The notes under the pieces: generated by a model
Database searches by the model: none
Seen by the model: only the letters and a program-made list of their open reading frames with translations
What the model was told of the DNA's origin: nothing
DNA from: DASZFV01 sp035549075
GTDB lineage: Bacteria > Myxococcota_A > Polyangia > Fen-1088
Length of the DNA stretch: 64,000 nt
Direction: 5' to 3'
Assembly: GCA_035549075.1 (NCBI GenBank)
Contig: DASZRT010000148.1
Coordinates: 1 to 64,000 of the forward strand
Position numbers and translations under genes: made by a program
Shown: positions 36,461 through 43,869 of the stretch, in pieces
Position numbering within the stretch: position 1 is the stretch's first letter
Layout: each line of letters opens with the position of its first letter

Positions 36461-37142
36461 TGTGAGTCACCTGGTCGGACGAAGCGGTGTCGGGCGAAGC
36501 GGTGTCATTCGTTGAATCGGGTGGCGACGAATCGGGCGCGCCGGCGTCGGGCGCGGCGTCGCTGTTCGCGCCGCCATCGGTATCGGGCAGCTCGACCACG
36601 CCCGCGTCGGCGATCGCGAACGCGGGCGTCAGCATGTAGTCGTTCGCGGGCGCGGCCTTGTGGCACAAGTTGCAGCCGCCCACGGCGTTGCCGCCGTACA
36701 CCTCACCCACGGGCGGTCCCAGCCCGCGCCACTGGATGGAGACGTCGTGCGTGTCGGTCTCGGCCAGCTCGAACCACTCCCAACCATCGGCGCCGGTCGT
36801 GTTGAAGCCGCCGCCGTGCAAGGCGCGCTTGGCGCGCGCGAACAGCTTGCCGTCGGCCTCGGTGCGCTTCACGACGAGCGTGCCCACGGGGAACTCCGTC
36901 GCGCCCGCGGGCGCCAGGTGGTTGATGTAGACGACGCGCGTGCCCGAGACGTGCGTCGAGCCCGTGGCCGTTTCGCTGGTCATCGTTTGCTGCTGCCACG
37001 ACTCGAAGCCTTGGAAGTCGCGCGCGAACGCGACGAACTCGTCGCCCCCGTCCGACGTCGCGGGCGGCGAGACGCAGCCGGCCGCCGTCGCGACGAGCGC
37101 GACGACACCGAACTGCAGACGAGCGAGCACGGCGAACCTCAC
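36453..37142 (-). CDS. Cytochrome P460-like lipoprotein
   Basis: 229 aa from the GTG at 37142, which overlaps the imelysin stop as GTGA. Lipobox TAAGC with Cys23. Residues about 35-180 match the P460 fold (GTRVVYINHLAPAG, FPVGTLVVKR, WEWFELAETD, GGCNLCHKAAPANDYM) with heme site CNLCH at 157-161. Cytochromes P460 and the related c'-beta proteins bind heme in a beta fold; some oxidise hydroxylamine, others bind NO. The C-terminal 55 residues are an Asp/Ser/Pro-rich tail. Context suggests an iron-limitation role. Confidence 0.87.
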   Translation of the reverse strand: MRFAVLARLQFGVVALVATAAGCVSPPATSDGGDEFVAFARDFQGFESWQQQTMTSETATGSTHVSGTRVVYINHLAPAGATEFPVGTLVVKRTEADGKLFARAKRALHGGGFNTTGADGWEWFELAETDTHDVSIQWRGLGPPVGEVYGGNAVGGCNLCHKAAPANDYMLTPAFAIADAGVVELPDTDGGANSDAAPDAGAPDSSPPDSTNDTASPDTASSDQVTHNE

Positions 37143-38206
37143 GGCTGGAACGTGTCGATCCCGAGCAGCTTCGCGCCGTCGTTCATCTGGCTCACGATCG
37201 AGTCCGCCTTCGAAGGATCGACGGCGGCGTGCACCTGCGAGTAGAGCTGGCCGAACGGCGTCGCGAGGTCGGCCGTCGTGGGCGCCTCGGCGCTCCACGT
37301 CGCGGGCGGCTTCGGGAGCGCGTCGCCCTGGATGGCGTCGTAGTCCGCGCCGAGGCCCGAGAGGCCCGCCGTGATCGACGCGTCGATGTCGGTGCCCGCG
37401 GCCGTGCCGCCCGACGCCGGCTTCGTCTCGAGCCAGTCGCGGAAGAGGCCGTAGATCGTCGTCGTGCCCGCGAGGTTGTCGCGCAGGTCGGCGAGCGTGC
37501 GCTGCGAGTAGCGCGACTCCTCGACGTTCAACGACGCGTTGTTGATCTTCTCTTGCTGCTCGTTGACGAGGCTGATGAGGCCGTCGAAGGCGCCCGAGAC
37601 GTCGAGCTTCGCCGCCGTCGTCCAGCCGTCGAGCAGCTGCTTCGTGTTCGTCACGAGGCGCGCGCACAGCTTGTTCTTGAAGTCGGACGCCTCCTGCTCT
37701 GTCGCGGGGAACGCCGCCGCCTTGTAGCCCGGCAACGTCATCTCGAACTGCACGACGTTGGCCGGCGTCGTGTCGACGTAGAGGATGCGCTCGATCGCGT
37801 GCATGCCCGTGACGCCCATGTCATCGAACAAGTAATCGTCGGGGCCCGAGTTGGCGAGGAAGCCGTCGTAGCGCTCGTCGATCTCGACGTCGATGTCCGA
37901 GAAGATCGGCGCGGTCGCGCCCTCGACGTGCTCGTAGGCCTGGCGCGCCATCTTCCACGCGTCCTTCATCGAAGAGATCGCGGCCGCGTCCATCGTCGCG
38001 TCCCAACCGCGGCCAGAAGGCATCGGCGCCGCCGCCTTCAGCATCTGCGACGCCATCCACAGCGTCGTGAGATCGCCCTTCATCGACGTCTGCATCGCGC
38101 TCGCGACTTTTTCCTGGTCGGTTTGGCTGGAGCCGCCGCACGCGGCCAGCCCCGCGAGCGCGCCCGCCGTGAGGATGGTTCGTAGGTTCTTGGTCTTGAT
38201 GGTCAT
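37139..38206 (-). CDS. Imelysin-family (peptidase M75-like) lipoprotein
   Basis: 355 aa. Lipobox LAAC (Cys23), mostly helical. The family-defining GxHxxE motif is GMHAIE at 134-139. Imelysin/EfeO/IcmP proteins are iron-regulated envelope proteins thought to bind iron or other metals rather than act as proteases. A purine-rich GAAAGGGA lies before the ATG. It is followed directly by the P460-like gene and preceded by a DUF1111 protein, the classic imelysin neighbour in Pseudomonas-type iron clusters. Confidence 0.93.
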   Translation of the reverse strand: MTIKTKNLRTILTAGALAGLAACGGSSQTDQEKVASAMQTSMKGDLTTLWMASQMLKAAAPMPSGRGWDATMDAAAISSMKDAWKMARQAYEHVEGATAPIFSDIDVEIDERYDGFLANSGPDDYLFDDMGVTGMHAIERILYVDTTPANVVQFEMTLPGYKAAAFPATEQEASDFKNKLCARLVTNTKQLLDGWTTAAKLDVSGAFDGLISLVNEQQEKINNASLNVEESRYSQRTLADLRDNLAGTTTIYGLFRDWLETKPASGGTAAGTDIDASITAGLSGLGADYDAIQGDALPKPPATWSAEAPTTADLATPFGQLYSQVHAAVDPSKADSIVSQMNDGAKLLGIDTFQP

Positions 38207-38235
38207 GGTCCGGTCCTCGTCCCTTTCGAAAAACC

Positions 38236-39498
38236 TCAGAGCGCGCCCACGAAGGCGTCGAGCGCCGCGCGATCATCGTCGCTGAGAGCGGCGTAGCGCG
38301 AGACGCTGTCGTTGGCCTCCGAGCCCGTGCCCGCGTGCGCGCGGATCGCCTCGTCGATCGTCTGCGCGCGCCCGTCGTGCATGAACGACTTGTTGAAGCG
38401 CAGGCCGATGAGCGGCGCCGTGCGCCAGTCACGCGCCGTCGCGTCGCCTTCGATGATGCCGTCGGCGAGCTCGTCGCCGAGATCGTGAAGCAGCAGATCG
38501 GTGTAGACGGGCGCGTCGATGCCGGCGAGCGCCGCGATCGGATAGTCGGCGCGCGTCTTGAGCGACGGCACGTGGCAGGCCGCGCACTGCGTGTCGGCGA
38601 ACAGCTGCATGGCGTGCGCGTCGGGCGTCGCGGGGCGCTTGGGGATCGCCGTGAGGCGCACGTACATCGCGCGCGCGTTCACGCTGTCGATCGTGACGTC
38701 GACGCCCGGCTTGAAGTCGTCGGTGAGGCCGTCGGGGTTCGAGATCTCCGTCGGACGCAGCGGGCTCGTGATGCCCATGTCGCCCTGGAGCGCGTCGGCG
38801 GTGAAGTCGTCGACGGCGGCGATGCGCGCCTTGAGACCGAAGCGGCCGATGACGGCGTCGCCCGGCTGATGCGAATGAAAACGCGTGTCGGGGTTGGGCT
38901 GCGACGCGTACGTCACGCGGTTGGCGTGGCCGTGGATGGCGTCGGCGCGCGCGGCCTGCTCGGACTCGACGCGCAGGATCTCGTCGTCGGCGATCGCCTC
39001 CATGTAGCCGCGCCCGAGGATGGGCGGCCCGAGGCGCGTCGTCACCTTGACGTCGCTCATGCCGGCGGGCGGCATCACGGGCGTCTTGCCGCCGCCCGCG
39101 ACGAGCGGGTGCACGGTGTGCCCGTACGGGAAGGCCGACTGATCGGCGAGGGGCGTGACGCCGTCGGCGCCGACGGCGACCATCTTCTGCACGAGGCCAG
39201 GGCCGCGCACGCCGTCGGTGTGGCACTGGCCGCAAGAAGCGCGCGTGTAGAGCGGGCCGAGGCCGTCGTACGGGAACAGCGACAGATCGAAGAGGCCGTC
39301 GCCCGTCGTGAACGCCGCGTCCTCGTCGGCGCTGAGGCCCGAGATCGCGACGTCGAAGCGATCGTTCGCGCCGAACGCGTCGAGCGCCGGGGCGGGAGCG
39401 TTGTTCGACGAATCGGCACAAGCGACGAGGCCGACCGCGAGCGCGAGGGGACCAGCGGCCCGCAACGCGCAATTGAAAATCATTCTCATTCTCATCAT
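38236..39498 (-). CDS. Diheme DUF1111 oxidoreductase-like lipoprotein
   Basis: 420 aa from ATG 39498 (MMRMRMIFN; ATGs at 39495, 39489 and 39483 also exist). Lipobox LVAC. Two heme sites: CGQCH near residue 93 and CAACH near 313. Matches the DUF1111/COG3488 family (LGPPILGRGYMEAI, FGLKARIAAVDDF, LLLHDLGDELADG, FMHDGRA), related to diheme peroxidases and often called thiol oxidoreductases. Usual partner of imelysin proteins. A Fur-box match covers the first codons, so iron repression is likely. Confidence 0.93.
   Translation of the reverse strand: MMRMRMIFNCALRAAGPLALAVGLVACADSSNNAPAPALDAFGANDRFDVAISGLSADEDAAFTTGDGLFDLSLFPYDGLGPLYTRASCGQCHTDGVRGPGLVQKMVAVGADGVTPLADQSAFPYGHTVHPLVAGGGKTPVMPPAGMSDVKVTTRLGPPILGRGYMEAIADDEILRVESEQAARADAIHGHANRVTYASQPNPDTRFHSHQPGDAVIGRFGLKARIAAVDDFTADALQGDMGITSPLRPTEISNPDGLTDDFKPGVDVTIDSVNARAMYVRLTAIPKRPATPDAHAMQLFADTQCAACHVPSLKTRADYPIAALAGIDAPVYTDLLLHDLGDELADGIIEGDATARDWRTAPLIGLRFNKSFMHDGRAQTIDEAIRAHAGTGSEANDSVSRYAALSDDDRAALDAFVGAL
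39474..39494 (-). promoter_or_regulatory. Fur box overlapping the DUF1111 start codons
   Basis: Minus-strand TGAGAATGAGAATGATTTTC plus A. The 7-1-7 core TGAGAATGATTTTCA matches 12 of 14 defined positions of TGATAATnATTATCA, and the extra AGAAT unit extends it toward the 19-bp classic box. It lies on codons 2-9 of the gene. Confidence 0.8.
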
Positions 39499-39539
39499 GT
39501 GCGCGTCACCATATACTCCAAGGGCTCGATCACCACTCC

Positions 39540-39908
39540 TCAGTTCGTTCGCGGCGCCTGCGAGGCGACGACGAGGTAGCGCGTGAGATCCTGCAGGTCG
39601 TTCGACGACAGCTGCAGGCGGCCCGACATCTCCTTCACGAAGCCCGGCCAACGCGCTTCGGGGAACTGATGCGGATCGATGAGGCCGTGGCAGCCCGAGC
39701 AGCTCTGCACGTAGCGCTGCTTGCCGCGGTGGAGATCGTCGACGGTCGTTCCCGGCCACAGGTTGGCGGCGCGAACGGCGTCGGCCGTGCTCGGCTCGGG
39801 CAGCGCGCGCGTCGCGCACCCCGCCCCGGCGCCGACGGCGAGGGCCGTGACGAGCGCGCCGAGGGGCGCGAGGCGTTTGAAGTTGAGAATGATTCTCACT
39901 ATCGGCAT
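39540..39908 (-). CDS. Small c-type cytochrome lipoprotein
   Basis: 122 aa from ATG 39908, or 119 aa from GTG 39899. A TATCTT hexamer at 39916-39911 would place the transcription start downstream of the ATG and favour the GTG. Signal with GAGC lipobox; one heme site CSGCH followed by GLIDPHQFPEARWPGF, and a C-terminal helix pair, a compact cytochrome c domain. First gene of the iron-associated run; 41 bp before the DUF1111 gene. Probably delivers or removes electrons from the diheme partner. Confidence 0.88.
   Translation of the reverse strand: MPIVRIILNFKRLAPLGALVTALAVGAGAGCATRALPEPSTADAVRAANLWPGTTVDDLHRGKQRYVQSCSGCHGLIDPHQFPEARWPGFVKEMSGRLQLSSNDLQDLTRYLVVASQAPRTN
39884..39898 (-). promoter_or_regulatory. 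Fur box overlapping the cytochrome start
   Basis: TGAGAATGATTCTCA is a perfect 7-1-7 palindrome and matches 12 of 14 defined positions of the Fur motif. It begins at the second base of the candidate GTG start and lies just downstream of the TATCTT hexamer. Confidence 0.85.
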
Positions 39909-39980
39909 CCAAGATACCCGTGGGCCGCGGGCCGCACAAGACCTATTTCCGTGCAGTCAACGAGGCGTCAATTCACGCCG

Positions 39981-41345
39981 TCAGTTCACGGGGTAGCCGC
40001 GCCAGAGCCACTCGAGCGCCGCCGGCATCGTCTGCCCGATGACGCCGCCGTCGAAGTGGCCGGCGCCCATCGCGTAGTCGAAGTGGTAGTGGTAGCCGCG
40101 CGCCTTGAAGCTGGCCGCCATCCGCTGGCCCGCGAGCCGGAAGTCGCGGTACGAGGTCGGTCCGCCGCCCGCGCCGCTGTCGTTCTGCGCGGCCTCGATC
40201 CACACGCGGATCGGCTTCGCCGTCGCGAGCTTCATGACGAGGCCGTTCGGCGTCGTCGCGTCGTAGGGATCATAGTCGTGGTACGACCAGCAGCCGTGCG
40301 GGTACAGCGGGTCCTCGGGTGAGGCCTGCCGCACGAACGTGCCCGAGAAGATCATGGCGCGCCCGAAGAGCTCGGGGTGCCACCACGCCATCGAGAACGC
40401 CGCGGCGCCGCCCGAGCTGCCGCCGAGGGTCGCGCGGCCCTGCGGGTCGGTCGTGAACGCGAGGTCGATGCCCAGCTGCGACTTCACCTCGGAGACGGCG
40501 CGCGGGAGCACCTCGCCGTCGACGAACTCGGCGTACTTGCCCGATACGGTGTCGTACTCGAGGCCGCGCTCGCTGCCCTCGGCGTCGCCCCCACCATTGT
40601 CGACGAACAGCGCGACGATCTTCGGCAGCTTGCCCATCGCGATCAGGTTGTCGAGGACGCGCGGCAGGTTGGTCGTGCCGGGAAGAATCGCCGCCGTGCC
40701 CGAGTCGGGCGTGTGCGGCGCGTTCGTGCCGAGCCACACGAGGAAGCCGCCGTCCTGCACGGTGATGAACGGCGCGGGCGTGCCGGGCACATACTGCTTG
40801 GGCACGTAGACCCAGACGTTGCGCATGTAGGCGCCGTTGCGGCCGGGATAGATCTTGCTGTCCGACGACTTCATCACGAACGTGATGATGTGACCCTTGG
40901 GCGAGCCCATCTCGTTGTTGAGCGCGTCGGCTGGGTGACCCATCGGCAGCGTGAAGTCGCCGTCGCCGTCGGTGCCGGGATCGGTGAGGCCGGGCGTTCC
41001 GCCGCCGCCCGTGACGCCACCGGCGGCGGCGCCGCCCGCGCCGCCGACGTTGGTCGCGCCGCCGCTGCCCATCATGCCCCCCGCCCCGCCCGTCGACCCG
41101 CCGCTGCCGGTCGTGCCGCCGGTCGCGACGTTGCCGCCGCCGCCCGACGTGTCACCGCCCGCGCCGGTCGAGCCGCCGTTGCCGATCGTGCCGCCGGTCG
41201 CTGGTGAGCCACCGCTCCCCGTGGAGCCGCCGTCGTGCCCGCCGCCGCCCGCCCCACCGTCCGAAGAAGCTCCCGAGGCGCATGCGCCGAGGAGACCAAG
41301 GGCCATGACCGCGGCCAGGCCGCGCGTCGCCGAGCGAGTGTGCAT
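39981..41345 (-). CDS. Gly/Thr-linker lipoprotein with esterase D/Fes-type hydrolase domain
   Basis: 454 aa, ATG 41345. Lipobox LGAC, about 95 residues of GGSTGSGG-type linker, then a hydrolase domain of about 330 residues in the putative-esterase family that includes enterochelin esterases: RNVWVYVPKQYVPG, FVDNGGGDAEGSERGLEYD, LGGSSGGAAAFSMAW (nucleophile elbow) and GAGHFDGG (catalytic His). A siderophore-ester role would fit the nearby Fur-box genes but is not shown. TATGAT at 41359-41354 is 8 nt before the ATG, no Shine-Dalgarno sequence. Confidence 0.88.
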   Translation of the reverse strand: MHTRSATRGLAAVMALGLLGACASGASSDGGAGGGGHDGGSTGSGGSPATGGTIGNGGSTGAGGDTSGGGGNVATGGTTGSGGSTGGAGGMMGSGGATNVGGAGGAAAGGVTGGGGTPGLTDPGTDGDGDFTLPMGHPADALNNEMGSPKGHIITFVMKSSDSKIYPGRNGAYMRNVWVYVPKQYVPGTPAPFITVQDGGFLVWLGTNAPHTPDSGTAAILPGTTNLPRVLDNLIAMGKLPKIVALFVDNGGGDAEGSERGLEYDTVSGKYAEFVDGEVLPRAVSEVKSQLGIDLAFTTDPQGRATLGGSSGGAAAFSMAWWHPELFGRAMIFSGTFVRQASPEDPLYPHGCWSYHDYDPYDATTPNGLVMKLATAKPIRVWIEAAQNDSGAGGGPTSYRDFRLAGQRMAASFKARGYHYHFDYAMGAGHFDGGVIGQTMPAALEWLWRGYPVN

Positions 41346-41418
41346 CGGCGACGATCATAGGGGGCGTGTTTACACGGGCGCTGCATCGTCGGCTGAACGA
41401 ATGCGCGAGCCGTTTGGA

Positions 41419-42726
41419 TCACTCGCCGACGGGTACCAGCTGGAACGGATACGACACCGACGTGAAGCCGCCGCCCGTCGGTGCCGGGTAGTCCCAGCGT
41501 TTCGTCGCCGCCACGATGCAGCTCTCGACGGCGGGCGCGCCGAGCGACGAGCTGTCGAGCGCCGCGGCGACGACGCGTCCCGTGGCCGCGATCATGAACT
41601 TCACGACGACGCGACCCGCGAGCGTCGGCGTGCGCGCGAGCGCGTCGGAGTAGCAGGTGCGCACTTCGTTGAGGTGCGCGCGCACGACGCGACGGACGAG
41701 CTCCTTGTCGAGGCCGCCCCGCACGCTCGCACAGCAACCGATCACGTCCGGTGTGGATGCGACGCGCTTCGGGAGCGCGCCGAGGCGACCCAGACGCGAG
41801 GCGCTGCCGCCGCCCTTGATGCCCGTCTCGAGACCAATCACGCCGCCGATCGTGCGGCGGCCCGTGTCGGCGCCGTGCTCGCCCGTGCCGTGCCCCATGA
41901 GCCCGCCCGCGGCGAAGAGGTCGTCGCCGCCGCCGCGCAGATTCTCGAGGACGTTTTCCGTGTCGGGGCCGAGCGCGGCGCCAGCGTCGAAAATGCGCGC
42001 GACCTCGGCCGAGCGCGTCTGCCCGAGGATCGCGAGGATGCCCGCGGCGCGAACCGCCTCGACGGCAGCGGCGGCCGTGTGCGCACGAGGTGTGCTTCTC
42101 GATGCACGATTCGGCGCCGCCCGGGACTGCGGCGGCGCGCCTTCTCGAGCGTCGACGCGCGCCGGACCATTCGCGCTGGCCGAGCCCAGCGACGGCGGCG
42201 GCACGGGCGGCACGACGCGAACGGCGTCGAAGCGCGCGTCGCGCGCGAGCGTGTCGAGCGACAGCGCGCGCGGATCGGACGGCACGGCGCGCAAGATCGC
42301 GACGAACGCGAGCAGCGCGACGCCGACGCCCACCGTGCTCGCGACGTGCGCGCGCGACGTGCGCGTGAACCAAGGCCGCGGCAACGCGGGCGCGACCTCG
42401 GCCTCGCGCACGTCGAACAAGACCTCGCCGCACGGGATGCGCACGCCGTAGGCCGACCACGCGACGGCCGCGCGCATCGCCGGCGACAGGTGCAGCGCGA
42501 AGCCGCTGCCCGTCGTCGTCACGAGCTCGTGGTTGTCGTTCGCGGGCGCGTCGGGCGGCAGGAACGCGGGATCGACGGGCGCGTCGGCGCGGCGTGCGGC
42601 GCCGATCGTGAACGCGCGCGACGCCCGCGCGCGCAGCAACCGCGCGGCGACGACGCGCCCGCGAAAGCGCGCCTCGACGAACACGGCGCGGGCATCTCGA
42701 AACCGGGACTCGGGGTGCGACAGCAT
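41419..42726 (-). CDS. AgmX/PglI-type C-terminal domain membrane protein
   Basis: 435 aa, ATG 42726 with AGGAGG 7 nt upstream. Cytoplasmic N-terminal region of about 130 residues (possibly FHA-like beta strands), one membrane helix (STVGVGVALLAFVAILRAV), a long Ala/Arg/Gly-rich linker, and a C-terminal domain of about 100 residues with GLDKELVRRVVRAHLNEVRTC, GRVVVKFMI and VESCIVAATKRWDYP, the AgmX/PglI C-terminal (TonB-like) domain of myxobacterial envelope proteins. Likely spans the periplasm; some relatives serve gliding motility. Confidence 0.87.
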   Translation of the reverse strand: MLSHPESRFRDARAVFVEARFRGRVVAARLLRARASRAFTIGAARRADAPVDPAFLPPDAPANDNHELVTTTGSGFALHLSPAMRAAVAWSAYGVRIPCGEVLFDVREAEVAPALPRPWFTRTSRAHVASTVGVGVALLAFVAILRAVPSDPRALSLDTLARDARFDAVRVVPPVPPPSLGSASANGPARVDAREGAPPQSRAAPNRASRSTPRAHTAAAAVEAVRAAGILAILGQTRSAEVARIFDAGAALGPDTENVLENLRGGGDDLFAAGGLMGHGTGEHGADTGRRTIGGVIGLETGIKGGGSASRLGRLGALPKRVASTPDVIGCCASVRGGLDKELVRRVVRAHLNEVRTCYSDALARTPTLAGRVVVKFMIAATGRVVAAALDSSSLGAPAVESCIVAATKRWDYPAPTGGGFTSVSYPFQLVPVGE

Positions 42727-42803
42727 GCGGGGCCTCCTCGTTCGAGGGACAGCGCCCGCGCGCGCGAGGTTCCGAGAACTTCACGCACCGTCAGGTGTCG
42801 TGA

Positions 42804-43778
42804 TCAGTCTATTTCTATGCCGGCGATGATGCAGTTGTCGGCGACGCGCACGAACGACATCGCGTACTGCCCCGACCCGTCCGCCGCGAGCACGAACGAT
42901 TCGGCGATGGCGATGTTCTTGCCGCCCGCCTTCGTGAAGATGTCGTAGTTCGACAGCACCACCGTGCCGTTGATCGTGACGTTGCAGACGCGCGCGCCCG
43001 TGCCCGACGTCGCCGTCGTCGGCGGGAAGTACGTCTCGGCGAAGTGCAGCCGAACGGTGTGCATCGTGTTCGGCTTGTAGCCGGGAATCGTGTACGTGAA
43101 GTTCGTCCCGGTGCGCGCCGTTTGATACACGACCTGAGGCGCCGGGTTCGTGACCTTGCTGGTGTCGATCGTGTTGGCGTGGTTGATGACTTGACCGGGC
43201 ATGGGCGCAAAGTCCGCGTCGATCGCCCAAGCACCCGTCGCCACCGTCGCGCCCGAGTCGAGCTTGATGCTCGGGCCCCCGCCGATGGTGCTGCCGCCGC
43301 TGCCGCCCGACCCACCGCTGCCACCCGTCGGCGTCCCGCCCGTGCCGCCCGTCGCGGGCTTGCCGCCGGAGCCGCCGCTGCCGCCGGACGGCGTCCCGCC
43401 CGAACCGCCCGAGCCACCCGACGGCGTCCCGCCGGTCCCACCCGTCGCGGGCGTGCCGCCCGTTCCGCCGGTCGCCGGCGTTCCTCCGGTGCCGCCGGTC
43501 GCCGGCGTTCCACCGGTGCCGCCCGTCGCGGCCGTTCCGCCGGTTCCGCCCGACGTGTCCCCCCCTGTGCCGCCGGTCGAGCCGATGTCGCCGCCCGTGC
43601 CGCCCGTGTCTCCGCCCGTTCCGGCCGGCGTCGTCGTGCCGCCCGTGCCCGGGTCGCCCCCGCTGCCCGGCTGGCCTCCCGAGCTCTGGCTGCCGCGTTG
43701 GCCTTTGATGGACTCAGGCCCTCCGCATGCGACGAGCATCACGGAAAAAGCCAATGCGAAGACGGTCGTCGGCCTCAT
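42804..43778 (-). CDS. Gly/Thr-linker lipoprotein with malectin domain
   Basis: 324 aa from ATG 43778, preceded by AGGAAGG. Lipobox LVAC, about 140 residues of GGTGGTPATGG/PSGGSGG linker, then a C-terminal malectin-type carbohydrate-binding domain (VYQTARTGTNFTYTIPGYKPN, TVRLHFAETYF, FNVTINGTVVLSNYDIF-like run, FVRVADNCIIAGIEI). Probably a surface glycan binder. The longer upstream extension of this frame is antisense to the next gene and is rejected. Confidence 0.87.
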   Translation of the reverse strand: MRPTTVFALAFSVMLVACGGPESIKGQRGSQSSGGQPGSGGDPGTGGTTTPAGTGGDTGGTGGDIGSTGGTGGDTSGGTGGTAATGGTGGTPATGGTGGTPATGGTGGTPATGGTGGTPSGGSGGSGGTPSGGSGGSGGKPATGGTGGTPTGGSGGSGGSGGSTIGGGPSIKLDSGATVATGAWAIDADFAPMPGQVINHANTIDTSKVTNPAPQVVYQTARTGTNFTYTIPGYKPNTMHTVRLHFAETYFPPTTATSGTGARVCNVTINGTVVLSNYDIFTKAGGKNIAIAESFVLAADGSGQYAMSFVRVADNCIIAGIEID

Positions 43779-43869
43779 GGGGGTCGTCCTTCCTGCCAGA
43801 CTCCACCTGACGTCGGGGGGCGATGGGGTCGGCTGGTGCCGCAGTGCTCTTTCAGTATAAGACGTTCCC

